53,928 nt of DNA from contig NZ_JPWA01000033.1 in NCBI RefSeq assembly GCF_003326475.1, forward strand, positions 1 through 53,928, written 5' to 3'. Shown here in pieces: positions 16,871 to 24,857 of this stretch; position 1 is the stretch's first letter; the number at the start of each line of letters is the position of its first letter. The DNA comes from Thalassospira xianhensis MCCC 1A02616. Lineage in GTDB: Bacteria; Pseudomonadota; Alphaproteobacteria; Rhodospirillales; Thalassospiraceae. Under the pieces are notes generated by a model. That model was not told the origin of the DNA. It did no database searches and was given only the letters and a program-made list of their open reading frames with translations. Both the position numbers and the translations under genes were made by a program.

Positions 16871-18673
16871 TTACAGCCGCGACATTGCCGGGTCATCCTT
16901 GTTGGTGCGCGCATCATTGCGGTCAAGCTGATAGCTTTCATGAACCTTTGCCATCCCGGCAATGCGGCCTTCGGCCACTTGGGCGTGCAGCATATCGATA
17001 TCGCGACGGCGAAATTCATCAGCAATCTGATCAATGACATCATGTTCGGTTTCAAGCATTGAAAGCCCGTGACGTGCCATGGAAACACCTGCATCAAAGG
17101 TTTCTCGATAAAGCTGTTCGACGCCAAGCCCGATTTCCATCAGATCGAGTGCATGGTTGCGGTCGTAAACACGCACCAGCAATTTCGGTTTGGGAAACAG
17201 TTCGCTGATATATTTGGCGGCATGTCTGGTCGCCTCACGATCATTGATGCAAAGGCAGATCAGATCGGCATTCGCGGCCCCGGCGGTGGCAAGAACATCG
17301 CTTCGCCGGACATCGCCGAAATAGACCTTGTTGCCATAAAGGCTGGCCAGCTGGATGCGTTTCGGATCATTGTCGATCGCGGTGGCGTTGATGCCACGGG
17401 CAGCCATGACACGTGAAATGATTTGTCCGAAACGGCCAAAGCCGACAATGATCACCGATTGCAGTTCGGCCATTTCGATGCCGTCCACATCCGGCTGGTC
17501 ATCCTTGCGCAGTTTGGCAGACAGTTTTTCGGCAATCGCACCGACAAGCGGGGTGGCCGCCATCGAAAGGGTGACGATAGCGGTCAGAAGGTTGGCGCGT
17601 GTGGCACTGATGACGGCAAGCGATGCCGCCATGCTAAACAGGACAAAGGCAAATTCACCCCCCTGCGGGATGGTGATCGCGGCTCGCCAGGCAGTTGCGT
17701 GACATTTGCGGAAAACCCGGCACAGGCCATAAACCACGATCCCCTTGATTGCCATCAGCCCGGCAACTGACGCCAGAACAATTCCAATATTATCAGCGAC
17801 CAGCGGCCAGTTGACCGACATGCCGACTGCGATGAAAAACAGACCCAAAAGGATGCCGCGGAAGGGCTCGATATCGGTTTCAAGCTGATGTCGATATTCG
17901 GAATCGGCCAGCATCACACCGACCAGAAACGCGCCCAGTGCCATCGACAGACCGACAGCCTGCATCAGAAGGGCCGCGCCGATCACCAGCAGCAGTGCGG
18001 CAGACGTGAAGATTTCCTGTGCCCGGGTCAGGGCGATGATACGGAAAAATGGATTAAGCAGATATTTGCCCGCCCCGATCACAAGTGCGATCGCACCGAT
18101 GGTCTTGGCGATATAGATCCAGTCGGTTCCGGCTTCGCCGCCATCGCTTATCGGGCTGAGCCATGCGACAAGGGCGATCAGCGGCACAATGGCAAGGTCC
18201 TGAAACAGCAGGATCGAAAAGGCGGTATTGCCATGGTCGCTATTGAGCGTGCCCTTTTCTTCAAGGATCTGAAGGGCAAAGGCGGTTGAGGAAAGCGACA
18301 GCGCAAGTGCGGCAATCACGGCCTGCTGCCACGGCCAGTCAAAGGCAGTTAGCACGGCATAAAGAAGGGCGGCAGTGACGGCAACCTGCATCAGACCCAG
18401 TCCGAAAATCTCGCCTTTCATCGCCCACAGGCGTTGGGGACGTAATTCAAGACCAATAATAAATAACAAAAGAACAACGCCAAACTCGGCGAAATGCAGG
18501 ACTTCTTCCGGTTCTGCAATTAGAGCAAGGCCAAATGGTCCGATCAATGCCCCTGCGCACAAATACCCCAGCACGGAACCTAGACGCAGTTTTTTAAAGA
18601 CAGGCACCGCGATCACGGCTGCACCAAGGAAAAGAACCGCCGTGTGCAGGAACCCGCCTTCAATTGCTGCCAT
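16871..18673 (-). CDS. Kef-type K+/H+ antiporter (CPA2) with TrkA-N domain
   Basis: This 600-residue inner-membrane protein has about 12-13 helices forming a Na_H_exchanger domain (about residues 1-380). It contains SSTAFALQILEEKG and an ion-site region QDLAIVPL. A cytoplasmic Rossmann RCK/TrkA-N domain follows at about residues 410-530 (VIIVGFGRFGQIISRVMAA, VYFGDVRRSDVL). Such proteins expel K+ in exchange for H+, often gated by NAD(H) or glutathione adducts. No ancillary KefF/KefG gene is adjacent. The ATG at 18673 is 182 bases from the divergent ArsR gene. KefB versus KefC versus YbaL naming is not decided here. Confidence 0.9.
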   Translation of the reverse strand: MAAIEGGFLHTAVLFLGAAVIAVPVFKKLRLGSVLGYLCAGALIGPFGLALIAEPEEVLHFAEFGVVLLLFIIGLELRPQRLWAMKGEIFGLGLMQVAVTAALLYAVLTAFDWPWQQAVIAALALSLSSTAFALQILEEKGTLNSDHGNTAFSILLFQDLAIVPLIALVAWLSPISDGGEAGTDWIYIAKTIGAIALVIGAGKYLLNPFFRIIALTRAQEIFTSAALLLVIGAALLMQAVGLSMALGAFLVGVMLADSEYRHQLETDIEPFRGILLGLFFIAVGMSVNWPLVADNIGIVLASVAGLMAIKGIVVYGLCRVFRKCHATAWRAAITIPQGGEFAFVLFSMAASLAVISATRANLLTAIVTLSMAATPLVGAIAEKLSAKLRKDDQPDVDGIEMAELQSVIIVGFGRFGQIISRVMAARGINATAIDNDPKRIQLASLYGNKVYFGDVRRSDVLATAGAANADLICLCINDREATRHAAKYISELFPKPKLLVRVYDRNHALDLMEIGLGVEQLYRETFDAGVSMARHGLSMLETEHDVIDQIADEFRRRDIDMLHAQVAEGRIAGMAKVHESYQLDRNDARTNKDDPAMSRL

Positions 18674-18805
18674 TTTGCCTTTGTCCTTGTGCTTTTTGTG
18701 ATGATTTCTGGCGATCTTATCGGGCGCTTATACCCATGATTCCAGTTTAGCGAGTGAGCAAACGTAGCGCATCTAAAACCTTGTCAAGGAAACAAGCTCG
18801 ACATC

Positions 18806-18865
18806 ATTCAACAATATGGTTGATTCATGGTATTTCAGGTTTTACATTCAACCCTATGGTTGAAT
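18806..18865. promoter_or_regulatory. Two operator-like inverted repeats before the ArsR gene
   Basis: Site 1 is ATTCAAC-N6-GTTGATT at 18806-18825. Site 2 is ATTCAAC-N6-GTTGAAT at 18846-18865, a perfect dyad. Their starts are exactly 40 bases apart, near four helical turns, so two dimers would bind the same face. Both contain the sequence TATGGTTGA, and site 2 includes the ATG used as the ArsR start. This layout suggests autoregulation by the ArsR-family protein. The regulator-site link is inferred. Confidence 0.65.
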
Positions 18866-19224
18866 CAAATGCGCAGCAGATGAATGCGGTTTTTCACGCG
18901 CTTGGCGATCCCACGCGTCGACAGATGCTTTCTGATCTGTCGGAAGGTGAAAGGACTGTCAGTCAGCTTGCGGAACCGTTTGCCATTTCACTTGCCGCGG
19001 CATCGAAGCATATCAAGGTACTGGAAAATGCCGGATTGATCCGCCGCGAAATCAGATGGCGCACCCATTATTGCCACCTTGATCCTGCCCCGCTGGCGAG
19101 TGCCCATGAATGGCTTGGTGTCTATGCGCGATTCTGGAACGAGCGGCTTGATGTTCTGGAAAATCTGTTGCGCAGGGATGACGCTAAAAGCAGCCCCAAC
19201 TCCAAGACGGGAGACGCCCAATGA
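18856..19224 (+). CDS. ArsR/SmtB-family transcriptional regulator
   Basis: This 122-residue winged-helix repressor has ALGDPTRRQMLSDLSEGERTVSQLAEPF followed by a recognition helix SLAAASKHIKVLENAGLI, characteristic of ArsR regulators paired with SRPBCC proteins. No cysteine metal site is seen, so it probably does not sense arsenic or zinc. The start is uncertain. ATG 18856 lies inside the second operator with no ribosome-binding site and could be leaderless; ATG 18880 (MNAVFHALG) is an alternative; the open frame from 18754 is rejected because it would translate the operators. The stop overlaps the SRPBCC gene as ATGA, so the two are one operon. Confidence 0.88.
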   Translation: MVESNAQQMNAVFHALGDPTRRQMLSDLSEGERTVSQLAEPFAISLAAASKHIKVLENAGLIRREIRWRTHYCHLDPAPLASAHEWLGVYARFWNERLDVLENLLRRDDAKSSPNSKTGDAQ

Positions 19225-19754
19225 CCCACACCGGAAAGATTGAAGATTTCGGCATATTGATTGAGCCCGCGACACTTAAAATCCAGCGGCTTTTGCCTGG
19301 CCCGATCGAAAGGGTGTGGTCCTATCTGACCGAAGATAAGTTTCTAAGCAAATGGCTGGCATCGGCCGGGATGGAATTGCAGGTCGGTGCACCGTTCGAA
19401 TTCGTCTGGCGCAATGACACCCTGACCAATCCAGCGGGTAACAAACCGGCCGGGTTTGGCGACGAGCACCGAATGAAAAGTCGGATTACCGAGCTTGAAC
19501 CGCTACGCAGGCTTGCTTTTACCTGGGATGGCAGCGGGGATGTGTCGTTCGAGCTGGAACCAAGCGGCGACCAGGTGTTGCTGACAATCATCCATCGCCG
19601 TGTTGCAGATCGGTCGAACCTGCTCAGTGTCAGTGCCGGGTGGCATGCGCATATCGACATTCTGACCGACCGGATTTCAGGCATCGAGCCCGAGCCGTTC
19701 TGGGATAATTGGGCGCGGCTGAAGGATACGTATCGTCGCAAGATATCTGCGTAA
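19221..19754 (+). CDS. SRPBCC (AHSA1/START-like) domain protein
   Basis: This 177-residue soluble protein has the helix-grip fold used for small hydrophobic ligands. The family start is visible as LKIQRLLPGPIERVWSYLTEDKFLSKWLA near residues 18-45, and the C-terminal helix contains WDNWARLKDTYRR. It is coupled to the ArsR gene by a 4-base overlap. Such ArsR/SRPBCC pairs are widespread, often as a self-controlled ligand-binding or stress cassette, but the ligand is unknown. Downstream (19795-19815) a short GC hairpin without T-run precedes the convergent tRNA gene. Confidence 0.85.
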   Translation: MTHTGKIEDFGILIEPATLKIQRLLPGPIERVWSYLTEDKFLSKWLASAGMELQVGAPFEFVWRNDTLTNPAGNKPAGFGDEHRMKSRITELEPLRRLAFTWDGSGDVSFELEPSGDQVLLTIIHRRVADRSNLLSVSAGWHAHIDILTDRISGIEPEPFWDNWARLKDTYRRKISA

Positions 19755-19880
19755 TTGTGATCAGCAGCAATCAGGACGTTTGAATATCGAGTGGGGGAGG
19801 GTATCGCCTTCCCCTGTTGCCGTTCGAAACGTAGAGATTATCGGGGCATGCAATCGGTCACGTGTTCATGACTGATAAAG

Positions 19881-19970
19881 TGGCAGAGAGGAGGGGATTC
19901 GAACCCCTGAGGGGCTTACACCCCAACACGCTTTCCAGGCGTGCGCCTTAAACCACTCGGCCACCTCTCC
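19881..19970 (-). tRNA. tRNA-Ser (anticodon GGA)
   Basis: The minus strand folds as a class II tRNA of 90 bases: acceptor GGAGAGG with CCTCTCT (G1-U72 wobble), anticodon loop CTGGAAA between CACGC and GCGTG, a long variable arm, and T-loop TTCGAAT flanked by GGGG/CCCC. The anticodon GGA reads UCC/UCU serine codons. The discriminator G and the 3' CCA are encoded. The coding-looking frame across this region is an artefact of the tRNA. Confidence 0.97.
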
Positions 19971-20309
19971 ACATGCGATCTTGTATATATCGCGAAAGCG
20001 GGCGGACATTAGCCGACCCGATCCCGGTTGACAAGGCAAAATCCCGTACTTTTTGATGTTTGTTCCGGTCGCTATCCAAACAGCGAACAAGTGCCCTTGT
20101 TACAATAACTTGACGGATAAAGTTGTAGCAATTTGTCCAATATTTACTTCTTGTTGATCAATCGCCTCTAAGGTTTCAGGCTATGGTTCCAGATGTACCG
20201 GGACGATAGGGTGATTCGCGAAAACCTTTACGCTGGCGGGGCAAAGCCGGTAGCGTGGCTGCGATCAAAACGAAAACGAAAAGTTCTGACCGGGAATTCG
20301 GAGACGGCT
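19971..20309. other. Intergenic region between tRNA-Ser and small membrane-protein gene
   Basis: About 340 bases without a convincing gene. It must hold the minus-strand tRNA promoter and the plus-strand promoter of the next gene. An AT-rich stretch at about 20100-20165 contains TTGACG at 20110-20115, but no good -10 at the right distance. An open frame continues upstream from 20310 to 20193, but its codons look non-coding (Lys/Arg runs) and it lacks a ribosome-binding site. Confidence 0.4.
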
Positions 20310-20615
20310 ATGTGGCTTTTCAGGGCGTTGGGATGGATATTGCTGTTTGCCAGTCTTGCTGTGCTGGTCGGTGATGGCATTACCGCGCTTCAGACAGGAA
20401 CGTTCCGCTTTGTGGCGGCAGGCGAGCTTTGGTATCGGTTGGATGCCGGAAGCCTGAACCTGTTGCAGTCCGTGATCCAGCGCTATATCTCGGCCTGGAT
20501 TTGGGACAATGCGTTTGTTCCGACCCTTCTTGCCCCGGCCTTCATCATTTTGCTGGTGCCGGGTATCCTGCTGTTGCTGGTGACCCGTAAACGCAGACGG
20601 CAGAAGTTTTTCTGA
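20310..20615 (+). CDS. Small inner-membrane protein of unknown function
   Basis: I do not recognise a family. The 101-residue product has a first membrane segment at about residues 2-24 (FRALGWILLFASLAVLVGDGI), then an amphipathic region of about 45 residues with aromatic residues. A second segment at about 70-92 (TLLAPAFIILLVPGILLLLV) is followed by a positive tail RKRRRQKFF, predicting both ends in the cytoplasm. The ATG at 20310 follows CGGAGAC at 20299-20305. The neighbouring quinone reductase gene is 102 bases downstream on the same strand. No motif indicates an activity. Confidence 0.7.
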   Translation: MWLFRALGWILLFASLAVLVGDGITALQTGTFRFVAAGELWYRLDAGSLNLLQSVIQRYISAWIWDNAFVPTLLAPAFIILLVPGILLLLVTRKRRRQKFF

Positions 20616-20717
20616 TACTTTTCGATCTTTGTCTTTTATCCGGCTTTTCCTTGTCTGATCGGTTTGCGCGCGGCACACTGTGTGTGATCGGGCAGGATCA
20701 CGATATGGAAAACAGCC

Positions 20718-21701
20718 ATGAAGGCATGGATATGCAAGGCATTTGGCGACGCGCCTATGCTGATCGATTGCGACGAACCGATCGCACAATCCCGAGACGT
20801 TATCATTGATATTGCAGCGTGCGGCGTCAATTTTGCCGATACGCTGATCCTTGAAGGTAAATATCAGAAGCGACCCCAAGGCCCGTTTGCGCCGGGGTTT
20901 GAAATTGCCGGAACAATTTCGGCGGTTGGTAAGGATGTGCGGGGCCTTAAAATCGGGGATCGGGTTATGGCCTTGCCCGACTGGGGCGGGTATGGGGAAA
21001 AGATCGCGGTGGATGCAGGATTTGTAACTCTCCTGCCCGATAATGTCGAATTTGATTCGGCGGCTGCATTTCAGATTGCCTATGGAACATCATGGTTTGG
21101 ATTGAAATATCGCGCCAAAGTGCAGCGAGGAGATGTCGTTCTTGTCCACGGGGCAGCAGGGGGGGTTGGCCTTACGGCGGTGGAGTGCGCCAGACTTTTG
21201 GGTGCCACCGTCATCGCGACCGTAGGTGGGGAGCCAAAATGCGCCATCGCCAAAGCGCATGGCGCGGATCATGTGATTGACTACAAATCCGAAAGCATTC
21301 GGGAGCGGGTAAAGGAAATCTGTGCCGGGATCGGTCGAACGGGGGCGGATGTGGTTTATGACCCGGTCGGTGGTGACGTGTTTGATCAGAGCCTGCGTTG
21401 TGTTGCGCCCGGCGCACGGATGCTTTTGATCGGATTTGCCAGCGGATCGGTACCGCAAATTCCGGCCAACATCCTTCTGGTCAAGAATGTCGCCGCACTT
21501 GGCTTTTATTTCGGGGCCTATCTGGAACAAAACCCGGATATCGCAAAGGTAGGCATGGCCGAGCTTCTGGATCTGCTGTCATCGGGGAAGATATCGCCAA
21601 TGGTGTCGGCGGTTTATTCGCTTTCCGACGCGATGGAGGCACTTGACGCGATCCGGAACCGGACTGCGACTGGGAAGCTTGTGATCCGCTGCGGCGAATG
21701 A
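20718..21701 (+). CDS. NADPH:quinone oxidoreductase-like zinc-independent alcohol dehydrogenase
   Basis: This 327-residue cytosolic protein of the medium-chain dehydrogenase superfamily belongs to the quinone-reductase branch. An N-terminal GroES-like domain carries the motif CGVNFADTLI and the Gly-Pro-rich GPFAPGFEIAGTI. The NADP-binding Rossmann fold starts at HGAAGGVGLTAVECARLLGA near residue 140, and DVVYDPVGGDVFDQ follows. The cysteines that bind structural or catalytic zinc in alcohol dehydrogenases are missing. It probably reduces quinones or alpha,beta-unsaturated carbonyls with NADPH; the natural substrate is unknown. Confidence 0.9.
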   Translation: MKAWICKAFGDAPMLIDCDEPIAQSRDVIIDIAACGVNFADTLILEGKYQKRPQGPFAPGFEIAGTISAVGKDVRGLKIGDRVMALPDWGGYGEKIAVDAGFVTLLPDNVEFDSAAAFQIAYGTSWFGLKYRAKVQRGDVVLVHGAAGGVGLTAVECARLLGATVIATVGGEPKCAIAKAHGADHVIDYKSESIRERVKEICAGIGRTGADVVYDPVGGDVFDQSLRCVAPGARMLLIGFASGSVPQIPANILLVKNVAALGFYFGAYLEQNPDIAKVGMAELLDLLSSGKISPMVSAVYSLSDAMEALDAIRNRTATGKLVIRCGE

Positions 21702-21837
21702 GTTCGTCGCCTGGCGATTATTCTATTAATCAAATCCTTGAAATTTTATAGGATGTTGCCGTCCCTGATATCGTTCCGTCCTGCGGGCTCCCTGTCGGGC
21801 TTGCTAAAGCACCTGTTGATCCATTGGAATGCCGCTG

Positions 21838-23103
21838 ATGTCCGAAACCCGGAAAAAGCCAGACGAGCCAAAAGCGTCCGATAAAACGCGGGCACAATAT
21901 GAAACATTCCCCTACCCGGCCCGTGATCCGAAGGATGAAGACCAGCGCCTCGTCGTGGGATCACCAGGAAACTGGGACGAAGTGGTTCATTTCGTGTTTG
22001 GTGGCCACGATCCGTCGGCGAATGACAAAAAGATAAAGATACTTGTCGCAGGCGGTGGTACCGGGGACGCGCTGGTGATGCTGGCGCAGCAGGCGCGTGA
22101 TCGCAAGGCCAAGGTCGAGATTGTTTATATCGATCTTTCGGAAAGCTCGCGCGAGATCGCCGAGGCACGGATCAAACGCCGCAGCCTTGAAAAGAACGTT
22201 AAATTTGTTGCCGGATCGTTTGTTGATCTGGCCGGAAAATATGGTCCGTTTGACTATATTGATTGTTGTGGTGTGCTTCATCATCTGCCCGATCCGGATG
22301 CGGGATTAAAGGCATTGGCAGATGCGCTTAAACCCAAAGGCGGTATGGGTTTGATGGTTTATGGCGAACTTGGCCGGATCGGCGTTTATCACATGCAGGA
22401 AATGATGGAGCGCCTTTCGGCCGAAGCTGGCGGGCGAAAGCGGCTTAATCTTGGCAAGGCGCTGTTTGATGCGCTGCCGGGGACCAACTGGCTGAAACGC
22501 AACCCGTTTGTGAACGATCATATCCAAGGCGGCGATTCCGGATTTTACGATCTGCTTTTGCATCAGCAGGACCGGGCATATCGCGTCGACGAGGTTTTTG
22601 ACTTTGTCGAGAAAGCCGGTTTGCGGCTTCAGCAATTCATCGAGCCGATGCGTTATGATCCGACGACTTATTGTTCGCGTCACGATGTTCTGGACAAGGC
22701 CGTGCATGTGCCGTTTCGCAAGCGAGCGGCATTGGCTGAATTGATGGCGGGCAATATCACCAAGCATCTGTTTTATGTGGTCAAATCCGATAACAGGATC
22801 AAACCACCGGTACCAGATCGCAATGCGGTGCCATTCTTTGTCCGCATAGACGGGGCTGCTTTGGCGCGGTCTGTCGCCAAAACCGGCCATATCAAGATCA
22901 ATTTTACCGGATTATCTGTAACGCGTAGCCTGCCCCCGGCAAGTCCGGGGATTCTGACGCGCATCGATGGCAAACGCACGGTCGGCCAGATTTACGAGAT
23001 GTTTGACCCGAGACCCGACAAATATGAATTCGATGCCCAGTTCGCAGTGATGTATTCGGTGCTGAATGCAGCAAACCTGATGTACCTGCATCCAGTAAGG
23101 TAA
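21838..23103 (+). CDS. Class I SAM-dependent methyltransferase with extra C-terminal domain
   Basis: This 421-residue soluble protein has an N-terminal methyltransferase fold. Motif I is ILVAGGGTGDALVML (about residues 62-76), an acidic strand end IVYIDLSESS follows, and the post-motif is CGVLHHLPDPDAGLKAL. A middle helical region (about 180-300) includes a DRAYRVDEVFDFVEKAGL segment. A separate C-terminal part (about 330-421) has SPGILTRIDGKRTVGQIYEMF and may be a small winged-helix-like or PqqD-like module. The substrate is unknown. ATG 21838 (MSETRKK) is preferred over ATG 21829 because GGA lies 9 bases upstream. The gene stands alone on the plus strand. Confidence 0.82.
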   Translation: MSETRKKPDEPKASDKTRAQYETFPYPARDPKDEDQRLVVGSPGNWDEVVHFVFGGHDPSANDKKIKILVAGGGTGDALVMLAQQARDRKAKVEIVYIDLSESSREIAEARIKRRSLEKNVKFVAGSFVDLAGKYGPFDYIDCCGVLHHLPDPDAGLKALADALKPKGGMGLMVYGELGRIGVYHMQEMMERLSAEAGGRKRLNLGKALFDALPGTNWLKRNPFVNDHIQGGDSGFYDLLLHQQDRAYRVDEVFDFVEKAGLRLQQFIEPMRYDPTTYCSRHDVLDKAVHVPFRKRAALAELMAGNITKHLFYVVKSDNRIKPPVPDRNAVPFFVRIDGAALARSVAKTGHIKINFTGLSVTRSLPPASPGILTRIDGKRTVGQIYEMFDPRPDKYEFDAQFAVMYSVLNAANLMYLHPVR

Positions 23104-23123
23104 TCCGGTCCGGTTACTCGGGC

Positions 23124-23156
23124 AAAAAAATGCCGACCATCGGGGGATGGCCGGCA
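23124..23156 (-). terminator. Intrinsic terminator, minus strand
   Basis: On the minus strand TGCCGGCCATC pairs with GATGGTCGGCA (23131-23156) around CCCC, with one mismatch, followed by a run of seven T (23130-23124). It ends transcription coming from the DUF1127 gene. It lies just beyond the plus-strand methyltransferase stop, so the two genes converge here. Confidence 0.8.
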
Positions 23157-23174
23157 ATCAGGAACACAAAACCG

Positions 23175-23294
23175 TCAATAGCGGGTACGAATCTCGGCTT
23201 TGCGTGTCGGGAGACTGAAGACGCTTGCCAGCGCTTCAATAACCTGCAGGGGGAATGAAAGCGGCCCCTGCAAGCGGAAAAGTCGGGGAGACAT
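23175..23294 (-). CDS. Possible 39-residue small protein downstream of DUF1127 gene
   Basis: An ATG at 23294 opens a 39-residue frame beginning MSPRLFRLQGPLSF, with a basic C-terminus ending in RTRY. It lies between the DUF1127 gene and the terminator on the same strand, 38 bases after the DUF1127 stop. A weak GAGAG at about 23301-23305 precedes the start. The product is basic and amphipathic, like other short companions of DUF1127 proteins, but I do not recognise it. It could equally be the untranslated 3' part of the mRNA. Confidence 0.35.
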   Translation of the reverse strand: MSPRLFRLQGPLSFPLQVIEALASVFSLPTRKAEIRTRY

Positions 23295-23332
23295 AATAAA
23301 TACTCTCGGTTTGGTGCCTTTAAGCGGAATGC

Positions 23333-23542
23333 TCAGGCTTTCCAGAACGGCTTGGCTGCTTCGATACGTGCTTCATATACGTCCCAGCCAATGTCGCGCA
23401 GCAGATGGCTGTCCATCGTCGCAAGCTTCTGGCGGAGAACATAACGTTTTGCCCACTGACGCGGCAGTTCCATAACATTTACACTGTTCTGGTGACGGCG
23501 GGTGGTGACAAAAGCACCGGCATCTTTGGTGATCGCGACCAT
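23333..23542 (-). CDS. DUF1127 small protein (YjiS-like)
   Basis: The 69-residue product ends with the DUF1127 signature: RYVLRQKLATMDSHLLRDIGWD followed by a short variable tail. Related Alphaproteobacterial proteins bind RNA or influence phosphate and carbon metabolism and small-RNA turnover; that role here is inferred only. The N-terminal 25 residues are not conserved in the family as far as I recall. The ATG at 23542 has a good AAGGAATGAG upstream on the minus strand. It is divergent from a LysR regulator, with 154 bases between starts. Confidence 0.88.
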   Translation of the reverse strand: MVAITKDAGAFVTTRRHQNSVNVMELPRQWAKRYVLRQKLATMDSHLLRDIGWDVYEARIEAAKPFWKA

Positions 23543-23696
23543 GATCTCATTCCTTCAATCTATCGGCCAGCTCTCGGTTTATATGTGGCCTGAATGTGTT
23601 TCGTTCTGCTAAACCCAGAGTTACGCCTAAAAACACTTGCGTTCAAACCATCTTTTGTCATCATTGTATGAGTTTTAATCATGCAAGATGATCGCT

Positions 23697-24623
23697 ATGA
23701 AACGCCGCCCATTGCCATTAAACGCGCTTCGTGCCTTTGAAGTCGCCGGTCGGCTTGAAAGTTTCACCAAAGCTTCACATGAGCTTAATGTGACACAAGG
23801 GGCGGTTAGTCGACAGGTGCAACACCTCGAAGATGTACTGGGGAGGCAATTATTCGAACGCCATCACCGCCGATTGAAACTGACCCGACCAGGGCGGAAC
23901 TTGTTGGCGTCCCTTACAGCGGCATTTGACTCGATCGAGCTGGCGGTGTCGCGGATCGAAAACCGGCCCGATGATACCCAGCTTAAGGTCCTGTCACCTT
24001 TGACATTTGCGATGCGATGGATCGTGCCGCGCCTTGGCCGATTTCAAATGGAACATCCCGACCTGCAGGTGCAGCTTGGTACCTATAGCGACGATGCCGC
24101 CCCGGTCGATTTTAACGAAACCGATATTGCCATCCGTTTTGCCGATACGCCCGGCGATCAGCTGATGCATGAATTTCTGACCGGCGAACGGCTTTTGCCG
24201 GTGTGTCACCCCAATCTTGCGAAAGAACTGAGAACCCCTGAAGACCTTGGTCGTGTTACCCTGCTGCATTGTTCGGCTCAGCGAGAGGATTGGCGTATCT
24301 GGCTGAAGGGTACAGGGATCGAGGGGGTTGATCCGGACCGGGGGCCGGTTTTTGCGACTCTTGATATGGCAATGGAAGCCGCAGCCAGCGGATTTGGCGC
24401 GGTGATTTCCGATCCGGCGATGATCGGGGAATATGTGGTGACCAATCGCTTGACCGTGCCGTTCGATTTACCGGTAGACAGCCCGTATGCCTATTCGTTG
24501 TGCTATCCCGAGGGGCGGTTGGAGCGGCGCAAGGTGCGGGCGTTTCGCGACTGGTTGATGACTGAAATCAGGATGGAGACGGACAAGCGCAAGCTTTTGC
24601 AAAAAGAATCTGGGTCGGAGTGA
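23697..24623 (+). CDS. LysR-family transcriptional regulator (GcvA-like)
   Basis: This is a 308-residue DNA-binding regulator. The N-terminal helix-turn-helix reads LPLNALRAFEVAGRLESF and then QGAVSRQVQHLEDVLGRQLF, the GcvA-type pattern. The C-terminal periplasmic-binding-like effector domain spans about residues 90-295. ATG 23697 (MKRRPLPLN) is preferred because GcvA-like proteins start this way; ATG 23688 adds three residues. LysR proteins usually control a divergent gene, so the DUF1127 gene is a candidate target, as are downstream genes. The effector is unknown. Confidence 0.9.
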   Translation: MKRRPLPLNALRAFEVAGRLESFTKASHELNVTQGAVSRQVQHLEDVLGRQLFERHHRRLKLTRPGRNLLASLTAAFDSIELAVSRIENRPDDTQLKVLSPLTFAMRWIVPRLGRFQMEHPDLQVQLGTYSDDAAPVDFNETDIAIRFADTPGDQLMHEFLTGERLLPVCHPNLAKELRTPEDLGRVTLLHCSAQREDWRIWLKGTGIEGVDPDRGPVFATLDMAMEAAASGFGAVISDPAMIGEYVVTNRLTVPFDLPVDSPYAYSLCYPEGRLERRKVRAFRDWLMTEIRMETDKRKLLQKESGSE

Positions 24624-24641
24624 CAGTTTCAAGATGATGCC

Positions 24642-24718
24642 TTGAAATTGAACCATTTTATTCTTCATTATGAATATGTCGTTTGGATCAAATGGCGTTG
24701 TGGACGTAACGTCGACGT
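24642..24718 (+). promoter_or_regulatory. Candidate yejA promoter and palindrome
   Basis: TTGAAA at 24642-24647 and CATTAT at 24666-24671, 18 bases apart, could drive yejABEF with a long leader of about 180 bases. A palindrome ACGTCGACGT at 24709-24718, inside the direct repeat ACGTAAC...ACGTAAC, lies in that leader and may be a binding site. No known operator is recognised. Confidence 0.3.
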
Positions 24719-24857
24719 AACCGGTCCCCGTTATTCTTCGCGGGAATTGTCCGGAACGTTTAGAACAGTGCGTCCGTAATTGTGTCAGATGATCCAATGA
24801 TGCGTATTGGCCCTGCCGGGGTTCGGGCTTCGAGCCGGGCACATTTCAGGAATAAAT

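Noticed and set aside
19866..20090. A 74-codon open frame on the minus strand across the tRNA
   Set aside because: It covers the tRNA-Ser gene; its translated sequence is simply the tRNA read as codons.
23333..24623. Possible mobile element near the DUF1127 and LysR genes
   Set aside because: No terminal inverted repeats, transposase or target duplication is visible.
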